Shown here: piece by piece, positions 45,480-53,945 of the stretch
Layout: every line of letters begins with the position of its first letter
Numbering within the stretch: the stretch's first letter is position 1
Assembly (NCBI GenBank): GCA_951802425.1
Contig: OX637802.1
Span: forward strand, 2,914,001-2,978,000
DNA: 64,000 nucleotides
Source: Clavaria fumosa
Lineage: Eukaryota > Basidiomycota > Agaricomycetes > Agaricales > Clavariaceae
Direction: 5' to 3'
Position numbers and translations under genes: made by a program
Notes under the pieces: generated by a model
Told to the model about the DNA's origin: nothing
Seen by the model: only the letters and a program-made list of their open reading frames with translations
Databases searched by the model: none

Positions 45480-46434
45480 CATGCTGCCCACCTCACCTGT
45501 GCCACCCCTCACTCATGTGGTGAAGAAGAAGCCACTCCTGTCTCCTCATCACAGGAAGGAGAAGATGAACTTTGCCCTGAAGCACAGGGATTGGACTTTG
45601 GAGGATTGGAAGAAGGTAGTTTGGTCTGATGAAACTAAGATTAATCATTTAGGCTCAGATGGGGGGAAATGTATGTGGAAGAGGGGTTGAGTAATGGGCT
45701 TGTCCAAGGGACTCAGAAGTTTGGAGGTGGATCTCTAATGGTTTGGGGTTGCATGTTGTGGGAAGGAACTGGGTTTGCTGTAAAGATTGATGGGATTATG
45801 GATGGTGAGCTCTACACCCAGATTCTGGAGGATGACCTTCAACAGAGCCTTGCCTACTATGGCAAATCTGCTGAGGATGTCATCTTTCAGCAGGACAATG
45901 ACCCAAGCATACCAGCAAAAGGGCCAAGTCCTGGTTCCTGGATAATGGTTTTAAGGTACTCTCATGGCCAGCACAATCTCCAGATCTCAATCCCATTGAG
46001 CATCTATGGGATCATCTGAAGAGGAAGCTGGGAGAGTATGAAAAGCCACCTGGTGGGATGCCAGAGCTCTGGGAGAGAGTGGAGAAAGAATGGAGCATGA
46101 TTGACATGTCAGTCTGCCAGAATCTTATTAAGAGCATGCCTAGGAGGGTTGAGGCTCTGTTAAAAGCCAAAGGGGGCTACAACAAGTACTGATAGATAGA
46201 CCATTTGCATGTCTCAAGTGTCAGCAACAAAATGTTGCAATGAATGGTCTGAAAAAATCTATTTATATCTTGCCCAAAAATGGTAATTGTAGAATCCAAC
46301 AGTGAGATACAATGTAGCTACTATATGTGCCTATATCCACAATTTTTTTTCAAAATTTTTACATATTTATGAACTGAGTTACATTCAATTTAACTCAAAT
46401 TGATGAAACATTGCAACATTTTTGTTGCTCACTG
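45480..46434 (+). mobile_element. Tc1/mariner transposon relic, 5'-truncated
   Basis: Frames encode HRKEKMNFALKHRDWTLEDW, KKVVWSDETKINHLGSDGGK, FGGGSLMVWGCM, MDGELYTQILEDDLQQSLAY and VIFQQDNDPS, then in another frame NPIEHLWDHLKRKLGEYEKP up to the stop near 46190. This is a Tc1-type DDE transposase with all three acidic positions traceable, broken by a stop at 45688 and a frameshift near 45950. The right end, ...TTGTTGCTCACTG at 46434 followed by TA, resembles the inverted repeat of the 47011 element. No left end was found. Confidence 0.75.
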
Positions 46435-47010
46435 TATATACCTCCATCTGCTGCTACAATTGTTGTGGTGTGTTGACAACACTTGTTGTGATATGTCAAT
46501 GATAGATATCTACACATTTTTTGACACCAACAGCAGCTCAGCCATTTGTGTTGCTCATTTGCCTTTCTTTCTCACCCAATTTGTCTTTTTTAACTGATCT
46601 CTTTCCACATTCAAAGGTTCCAAATAAAATCTTGCACCAAACACACCCCAACTCTTCACACCATATGCAGTTACATTGCTATCATGGTGTCCAAGATTTG
46701 GTTGTGGGTCTTAAAATATCAAATTTCATGTGAGAAATTCATATCCACAAAAGTTGATGACTAAGCTGCTGACCGGACAATGGCATGGGAAGTTAGTTTG
46801 TCCTCCCACCATTTGAAACTTTAAAAAAAAAAGATTTCCCTTGAGCTTGTGAGAAGCTCCCCAACATTAGGAAAAGCCTTTTAACTTATTTAGCCTTTTT
46901 TTAAATCTATGTTAGCATAATTGTTTATAGCCTCAGTGAGTTAAAGCTTGCATCTTCTGTAGGATTTTGAGGGGAAGCAAGCCAGTTGTTTGGTATGCCA
47001 GAATCACATA

Positions 47011-47057
47011 CAGTGACCCAAAAAACTGTTGCAATGTTTTGGCACTTTGAGCTAAAT
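47011..47057 (+). repeat. Left terminal inverted repeat of Tc1 element
   Basis: Starts CAGTGACCCAAAAAACTG and pairs with 47643-47688 with only a few mismatches. A related sequence CAGTCAGCCAAAAAACTG recurs in direct orientation at about 47475, a subterminal repeat. Confidence 0.85.
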
Positions 47058-47061
47058 AAGG

Positions 47062-47457
47062 ATGGATGGGGACCTTTATGTCAAGATTTTGGAGGATGAG
47101 CTGCAGTCCAGCATCAGGTATTTTAAGAAGAAGCCAGTTGACATTATTTTCCAGCAGGATAATGACCCTAAGCATAAGTGCAAGAAGGCCAAGGCCTGGT
47201 TCCAGGAGAATGGGATGGAGGTCCTGACATGGCCAGCACAGTCTCCTGACCTCAACCCTATTGAACACCTATGGGCACACCTGAAGAGGAGGCTCCAGGG
47301 GTATGAAACAGCACTGAAAAGGATATTGGAATTGTGGGAGAGGGTCCAGGTGGAGTGGGAGAAGATAGAATCTTCAGTGTGCCAGGAATTTGTAGAAGGC
47401 ATGCCTAGGAGGGTTGAAGCAGTGTTGAAGGTCAAAGAGGGGTACACAAAGTACTAG
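47062..47457 (+). pseudogene. Truncated Tc1 transposase, C-terminal 131 aa
   Basis: The frame is open to a stop at 47455-47457 and contains the second Asp (QQDNDPK) and the Glu (NPIEHLW) of a DD34E triad. It lacks the helix-turn-helix domain and first Asp. The ending MPRRVEAVLKVKEGYTKY equals that of the neighbouring relic, MPRRVEALLKAKGGYNKY. Confidence 0.85.
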
Positions 47458-47642
47458 AATGTCTTGACTTCACAGTCAGCCAAAAAACTGTTGCAATGAG
47501 TCTCCAAGAAAGATCATGTGATATCTTACTAAATAAGGAAGATAAAAATATGACAAAAGTACCATTAGATAGCCAGGATGGAGGGCTACCGTGCCCAATA
47601 TTTCTATGATTTTAGCAAATTTACTGAATGTGCTACACCTCA

Positions 47643-47688
47643 CTTAACTCAAAGTGCCAAAACATTGCAACAGCTTTCTGGGTCACTG
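47643..47688 (-). repeat. Right terminal inverted repeat of Tc1 element
   Basis: Reverse complement starts CAGTGACCCAGAAAGCTG and matches the left repeat. It abuts the TA target duplication. Confidence 0.85.
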
Positions 47689-47820
47689 TATGTTTGCCTT
47701 CATGTACTCATGTTTACTGCATCATGTCTATAATACTGGCTCATCAATAAGGTGATCCCTTATTGAGTTGGACCAGTCTTAGCCCTGGTTCATTACCTAG
47801 TCCCCAGACTTTAGTTCTCA

Positions 47821-49250
47821 GTGACTGCAGCACTCTGTACCCTGCTATTTCTAACATTTTCCATTGTCAAAGTTGCATTGACTCAAAAGGGCCAGCCCAT
47901 TCAAGATATTGTGGGCAGTTTTGTACAGCCTGACAGAATTGTAACAACAAATGATGCTCCTGCTCCAAAAGCCTTGCAAGAGAGGGGGAAGGTAAAAAAG
48001 AGGCAGAGGGACTCTGAAAAATGGAAGGCAAAGAGAAAAATCCATTCCAAAGATTACAACACAAGGCCTTCCTGAACACAAGGCATATTGATAGGGCAGT
48101 GGAATTACCTACAAACTATGACCACAGCAAATCAACATACAGTAAACCTGCATATATTGGAGAAGTGTCCAGTTTTGACAAAGTGCCAAGTCTTGAAGAA
48201 CTCATAGAGCAGGGTTTTTCACTCAAACAGTGGTTCTGGTGAGTGTGGGTGTGAAATTTTATGCATATTCTCATATTTGATACAGAAAAACTTGTGCCTA
48301 CATGGATGTAGAAGGTTGAATCATTTTTGTTCATGATAACCCCTCAACAACAGCATTAGAGAACATTAATATCCACCTTTCTCAGGTCATGGAAGATGCA
48401 CAGTGAAGGATCAACTTTGAGCAAGCAAAGTTGCACTGTGGGGAATCAAGGCATGGTGGCTTTGAGTCATGCACCCTTGCAATTAGCATAGGTGGTGGTC
48501 AAGAGGTAGACAGCAAATCCATTGCAAAGTTGTAAGTGCTAATCCAATTCTAGCAACCAAAAAATATTGTGCACAGTCCAGAAAACCTGCATCACATTGA
48601 ACAACTGGTCAATAGTCATGCAGCTCAGATTGCTGTCAATGCACAAAGCAGTGAGAGCTATTCCATTTTTTCCCATAATTGATGTGCTTTAGATTACCTT
48701 TGGTGCATATGGTGTCTCAGCAAGTCCTGGAAAAATATGCAAGAACCTCCCTCACCTACAGCAACCATTCCCAAGCAGTGTCTTTGCCACAGTGATTTTC
48801 AACTTTGGCCCTAATGCTGTGTGCAACTCCCATGTCAATTGCCTTGACTGGGCATCTGGGATATGTGCAATAGCATTGGGAGGAAATTATGACTTCAAAT
48901 CAGGGGGACATCTTGTCCTTTATGATCCAAAGCTAATCATTGAGTTCCCCCCTGGCACCACCATCCTAATCCTCTCAGCCTGTCTTCACCATTGAAACAC
49001 ATGTATTCAAGATGGAGAAAAGCAATTTGCACTCACTCAATACAGTGCTGGTGGCCTGTTCTGATGGCTTGATTATGGGAATCAAACAGAAGCTAATCTG
49101 AAGAGCTAGAACCCAGCAGGTATAGATGTTATTCAAGAGCTGGCAGAAGTTAGATGGCAGAATGGGATTGGACTTTATAGCACCATTGAAGGCCTTCAGT
49201 TGGCATGGAGTCAAATCTGATTGTAGTTTCTACACCAGGCATAGCCAAGC
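47821..49250 (+). pseudogene. Relic resembling a fungal TET/JBP-type 2-oxoglutarate dioxygenase gene
   Basis: Two collinear parts are seen. The first (47821-48240) gives IQDIVGSFVQPDRIVTTNDA, KALQERGKVKKRQRDSEKWK and YIGEVSSFDKVPSLEELIEQ. The second (48730-49110) gives FNFGPNAVCNSHVNCLDW, GGHLVLYDPKLIIEFPPGTT and, in another frame, FALTQYSAGGLF. The second has the order expected of a double-stranded beta-helix oxygenase: an H-x-D-like site (here HVN), a GGHLVL strand and a later His/Arg region. From memory this matches the repeat-associated family described in mushrooms as TET/JBP-like; no search was possible. Stops, frameshifts and loss of the metal-binding Asp make it inactive. Confidence 0.5.
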
Positions 49251-49413
49251 CATGTTCTTTTTTTAATACTGGAAGATGCACAGAGTTGACAGGCTGCTTC
49301 AGGATCTGAACCACTGCATCAAAGTTTACACCCTGATCACATATGCAGACCTGCTAGATCAGCAATTGCATCAATTCACTGAACTATTTTATTAATAGCT
49401 ATTCTCCTTTTGT

Positions 49414-49866
49414 CTAGTCCTCACCAAGTTCAAAATGTAATAAGAGTGTGGCATTACTTGGTTGGTATTTTATAGTTGACTTCCTCAGGCCACTAGTTGT
49501 CTTTATAGGAGCATAGGCATAATATATTATTATACCATTTATTGAGCATGTGTCTGATCCAGCCAAGATAGAAAATGAGAAGCCAGCTCCACAGATATCA
49601 ATCCAGCAACACCACAGTTCCCTTCTCCACCAGACCAAAGTGAAGTGAGACAACATCTCTCTAACTATTGACAAAATAATGCAAGTGCCAGTGTCATCTT
49701 GAATCAAGCCAATATCAATGTGACAAGACAGGTTGACTGTTGGCTCATGACCATACTGTTCTTGCTCCAAAGCTGCATAGCCTTCTAGCAAATTAATGGC
49801 AAAGGCCTCCAGCTCCTGCCAAGCAGCTTGAAGCTGTTCAAGAGTGGCCTCAGGTTGATACTTCAA
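49414..49866 (-). pseudogene. Unidentified repeat-family coding relic
   Basis: An open minus-strand frame of 150 codons contains EATLEQLQAAWQELEAFAIN and VNLSCHIDIGLIQDDTGT before losing similarity to anything I know. It may be part of the same kinase-like repeat family as 43600-45340, but this is a guess. CpG-poor. Confidence 0.35.
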
Positions 49867-50448
49867 GTCTTCATCAGTGACAATTTCTAGCCTGAGAAGC
49901 TTGCTGTCATGACAGTCTGAGCATGAGAATCAGCATCGGGGTTACAAGATGTCAGACATCATGTATGTATTTATATTAATCTTAGAATGAACACATAATT
50001 ATAATATAAGAGTTGGCAGCTAAGCCATGACTATAGTCAGCCAAACTCACCAGCTGCAGCTATGACTACAGCTAAGACAAATTGAGACCAGCTAGAGTAG
50101 TCACTAGCTGCAGCTGGTCTAGCTGGCTCATGACTAGTCTAGCTGTGGCAACACTAGTTTGTAATCCTGGCAGCCACTTGATTGAAGTCCATGATGGCAT
50201 CATATTTAGCACCTGATCTCTCCTGTTCCCTCAGTAGGGGCCAAAACACAATTCAATCCAAGAGATTATGGAGCCACCTGCACAAATGGCACATCCAGCA
50301 ACCCACAGGCTGACTTGCTATAAAATATCAATGTCATCATATTAACAGCTCAATGTGATATTGAAGAACCTGTGAGATAGGGTTACAGGCAACATGCCAT
50401 ATGTGACTCACATTACATTTGTATGGAGGTCAAAGTTTGGGCTTGCTG

Positions 50449-50738
50449 AATGTGCTTGCCCCACACTTGTCCCCTACCCACTTCTAGGCTTTTTCCTTGC
50501 CCCTCAGATTTGCTTCCATATGTTTTTGCTGTTCCATCTCAGTTTTCTATCCAGACACACATGGTTCAGTCAGGCACTCTGGTATACAACAGGGTACCAG
50601 ACAAGTCAAATCCCCCCATATTTCATGAGGCACCAGATTCTGCAGGAGATATCTGCCCCCCTGGTAATATATGAGTCTGGTGGAGAATATCCTTGCCATG
50701 ATAACCATGGGTCCAGTAAATTAAAAAGGGTATCCCTA
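50449..50738 (+). repeat. Direct repeat, copy 1 (partner 59812-60110)
   Basis: Begins AATGTGCTTGCCCCACACTT and ends AAAAAGGGTATCCCTA. It is nearly identical to 59812-60110, which has a short extra segment near the middle. The two copies lie on either side of the young chromovirus. Unknown family; no coding capacity recognised. Confidence 0.9.
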
Positions 50739-51142
50739 ACTGGATTACCTTGAGTCCAGCAAACTAAATAAGATATCTTTGACTGGATTGTATCTAGGCT
50801 GCCAAATTACCTGTGATCTTCAGAATGCCATCACAGTGGCTTTGTTCAATTCAAGTGATTTGATTGTACACAGAGGGCAGAATGGAGGTGAACAAGACAC
50901 AATTGTATGTAGGGCTCAGACCACATCGTACATAAAACATGGCAATTTCCATGTCTCATCCACAATGGCTGGAGTCCCATATAACAGGTGTGCAGCCCAT
51001 CCTGTTGGGCCCTTTGGGGCAGTAGGTCTAGTGTCAGCTATGACATGATTGTGGAATGTCATCCATGACATGTAGTGATTTTCACTTCTTGGTCCCAAGT
51101 TTGCATGGAAGACTGAATGTGAAGATCTCAGCACTGTTGCAC

Positions 51143-51410
51143 CTAGAAGACTTGGGACCTGAGACACCTGGGACACCTAAGACTTAAGACACCTGAGACC
51201 TGAGACACTTGGAACACCTGAGACCTGAGACACCTGGGGTACATGGACTTGGGACACCTGAGGCATGGCACCTGGGAGACCTGAAACCTGAGACACCTGG
51301 GAGACATGGGACCTGGGGTATATGGGACCTGAAGTACAGGAGACTTGGGAAACCTGAGGCATGGCACCTGGGAGACCTGGTACTTAGAATCTGAAACATT
51401 AGACTTGGCA
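51143..51410. repeat. Minisatellite of GACACCTG/GAGACCTG-like units
   Basis: Imperfect tandem units around GACACCTGAGACCTGAGA recur with variants such as GGGACCTG and CATGGCACCTGGGAGACCTG. Two longer units (CTGAGGCATGGCACCTGGGAGACCTG-like) recur about 100 bp apart, indicating higher-order repetition. Confidence 0.8.
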
Positions 51411-52436
51411 CACTTTGGGTCCCAAGGTGCTCAAGTCCCAGAATTCCCACTGTTCTATTACCCTTATATTTATAAAAGCAAAGAGAAATAGCCATTAATT
51501 ACTCCCTCAAGCTGGTTCTACTGTTGTCTAAGCTATATCCAAGTATTACTAAAATAGCACTGAAGGGAGTCCCTAAATGGAAAAACTGAGTAGACAGAAA
51601 TGAAGGGAAGTATCAAAAGGTCCTACATACAAGCTTGGGAGAGGGAGGGTGCAAAATCTGGTGTCAGCGACCAGCTACCAGCTCTACTGGGGTTGTGGTG
51701 CGACTTAGTCTCAGGTGTCAGAGTCGAAGTTGGGGGCAACGAAATACTATAGGCAACTACGAGGAGTCTGTGTACAGTACAGGAACTGGTCAGGTATAGA
51801 CCAGGTTGAAGACGAGGGAATTAAGATGACTGAATGACTGACTACTTATACTATTTGGCCTTATCTCCTTATCATGGTCCATGTGGTGCAACACTGCTTC
51901 TGTATCACAAGGCACGGGAATATGTGCCTAAGAAGCATGGTTGCTGACTGTCCGCAGTATGCACAGACCATGGTGCCTTCCTAGTGTAGTCTTTCATCAA
52001 TCACAGAAGCTCTCTGTGGGAATTCCCTCATTATCATCACTGCCTGTGATCCAGACTTCATGGTAGTCAGTCCGGTCATGTGTAGGCATAAGCGCTGAGC
52101 CAGCACTTATGGTAGTTGCCTTTTTGGGTGTGCCTAACACTTGGGCTTCTCAGACTAGGTGCCATACCTAGCCATGCCTCGACACAGTTAAGGACAAACA
52201 AAGTCCAATAGTTGCATGAGTGTTCTATGGTCCATGCAAGCCATTAATCACATGACTTGATGTTTCACATGGGCAAGCAATGCTCAAGCCTTGCTTTACT
52301 AAGCACCAATTATGCTTAAGTAATACTGGTGTTAATATGGGTGCTTAGAGTCATATTAGCGCGGACCTATTACTAAGCGGATGCATGCTAGACAGGTGCT
52401 CAAAGTGAGCACTTAGGTTGTGGGTGCTAAATGCCA
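51411..52436. other. Non-coding DNA upstream of young chromovirus
   Basis: The first part (to about 51660) is CpG-poor. The rest contains CpG again and no recognisable gene. A polypyrimidine CTCCCTCAAGCTGG near 51500 could be the reversed polypurine tract of another retroelement with a reversed LTR to its right, but no matching second LTR is in the window. Confidence 0.4.
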
Positions 52437-52441
52437 GGTGC

Positions 52442-52732
52442 TGTTAGGATCGCTTATGTAAGCCATCCCAAAGTGCAGTTGTGGAGAAACTGGGGAGGGT
52501 TGTTGGAAGGTCACATGACCTGTGGCTGGGTTGGATTATGTAATCATGTAAGATCACATGACCTGGGGCCTGGGCGCATCACGTGATCCGAGGGTCCGAG
52601 CGTGGGAACGCCGGCAAGTGCCGAAGCGTTCGCTATAAGTACTTTCGCTTTTCCTTTTTTGTACTCTTTTCCCCTTATCTTAGTATTGTCGTCATGACCT
52701 TACGCTTAAGTTGTGTGAGACCCAGTCTGATA
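52442..52732 (+). repeat. 5' LTR, young chromovirus
   Basis: Begins TGTTAGGATC and ends AGTCTGATA. U3 holds three related 12-mers at 52511, 52554 and 52579, and a TATAAG box at 52634. ATCTTAGTATT at 52677-52687 is the inferred 5' end of the RNA. Confidence 0.95.
52511..52590 (+). promoter_or_regulatory. Three related 12-mers with E-box core in U3
   Basis: TCACATGACCTG (52511-52522), TCACATGACCTG (52554-52565) and TCACGTGATCCG (52579-52590). The third contains the palindrome ATCACGTGAT with a CACGTG core, a class of bHLH site. The first two could be CpG-decayed versions. Confidence 0.5.
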
Positions 52733-52733
52733 T

Positions 52734-52744
52734 AATACTAAGAT
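52734..52744 (+). other. Self-priming primer binding site (11 nt)
   Basis: AATACTAAGAT begins two bases inside the element after the LTR and is perfectly complementary to ATCTTAGTATT at 52677-52687 in the LTR. This is the Tf1 arrangement, where the first 11 nt of the RNA fold back to prime minus-strand synthesis. Confidence 0.75.
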
Positions 52745-53309
52745 CCGCCTGTCCGCCCTAGCCCCGTGTCCTAACCCGGCTAGCCTGGACCCTTAATTTC
52801 AAACTGTGACACGTTGTCACAGCTCAGCCCCTATCATCCTCTTCTCCTTTACCCTGCCCGCGGTGTGTAACAGAACCGCGCGAAATTTTTACTGTGTGTA
52901 GATACACGTGACCAGACCAGGAGGAAGTCAACTGTGACCCTCCCCAAGTGATACCGAGTGCCCAAGGCCCGGAACTTTGTTTTACAGCTACGTACCAGTG
53001 AATCGTGTAGTGTACAGGGCAAGGAAAGGCCCCTACATAGTCTTTCTGTAGTTTCCTGGTCCAGTGGACAGGGCCCTTGCTCTGTGACCATTGTCAGAAG
53101 GGCGCACGGGCAACTCATTAGGAGTTGTGGAGCGACCACCTGGGACACCATTTGGGCCCCACGTTAACAAAAGTTTCATAGAATAAGAGTTCTATAGGTA
53201 CATAAGTACACAGAAGAGCAGCCTAAGAGGACAGGACTGTTAAGAGATCGAAGAAATCCTGAGTGCCCAAGGCCTGGAACTTTATTTACAGCATCCAGGG
53301 CCTGTGATG

Positions 53310-53945
53310 GCAGACCATGTCGCCCCGCCTGTAGCCCAACCTATGAGGCTTGACCTATCTGTTGCCCCCTTTGATGGGCAGAAAAGGAACTTCCGTACGT
53401 TCCTCTGATCCCTTCGCCTCCTGTTTATGGCGAACCCGACTGTCTATGCTGTGGACCTGGTGAAGGTCCTTTTTGCTCTGAGCAAAATTACTGGAGAAGG
53501 ATTCGCTGCAGAGTGGGCGAATATGAAGGCGGAAGAGATTCTGGGTAGTGGCGAGGCCGGAACCTGGGCAGAGTTTGTGGAGGAGATGAAGCGCGCATTC
53601 GATGACCCAAATGACTGTGCGACTGCCCTTGCCGATATTGCAGGGCTGAAACAGGGTGCCATGACAGCACCAGAGTTCTTCGCGAAATTCGAGATGCTGT
53701 CCCGACGGGCGAAGTTGAGTGCAGAGAAGGACTCAGGAATCCTAGTCCATTGGCTGGAGTTGAACCTGAGTAGGAGGTTGGTGGAGAGAATCTATGGTGT
53801 CTCCCCGATGCCAGAGACATATGGAGAATGGAAGGTGCTGGCTGAGAGGCTTGATGCCCAGCAAAGGCGACTGGATGGGATACTCATGGAACGGACACCG
53901 CGACCCACTGTGACCCCCGCGCGACCCTACCGCGACCTGCCGTGA
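53310..53945 (+). CDS. Gag (capsid-like) of young chromovirus, one internal stop
   Basis: Translation before the stop reads RLDLSVAPFDGQKRNFRTFL, then TGA near 53406, then SLRLLFMANPTVYAVDLVKV. The remainder (open from 53427) contains ILFALSKITGEG-like KITGEGFAAEWANMKAEEIL, KRAFDDPNDCATALADIAGL and GVSPMPETYGEWKVLAERLD, the retrotransposon gag fold. It ends at 53945, overlapping the pol frame by four bases in the -1 direction. The zinc knuckle lies in the pol frame. Confidence 0.8.

Larger units (their letters stand above)
47011..47688 (+). mobile_element. Tc1/mariner element with internal deletion, complete ends
   Basis: It begins CAGTGACCCA and ends TGGGTCACTG's equivalent CTGGGTCACTG, flanked by TA on both sides (47009-47010 and 47689-47690). 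Terminal inverted repeats are about 45 bp (left 47011-47057, right about 47643-47688). The left repeat passes directly into the C-terminal half of a transposase (47062-47457): IFQQDNDPKHKCKKAKAWFQ and SPDLNPIEHLWAHLKRRLQG. The N-terminal DNA-binding region and first catalytic Asp are missing, so it cannot move by itself. Confidence 0.85.

Noticed and set aside
51143..51410. CRISPR-like array
   Set aside because: Repeats are tandem and imperfect with no unique spacers, and the genome is eukaryotic.
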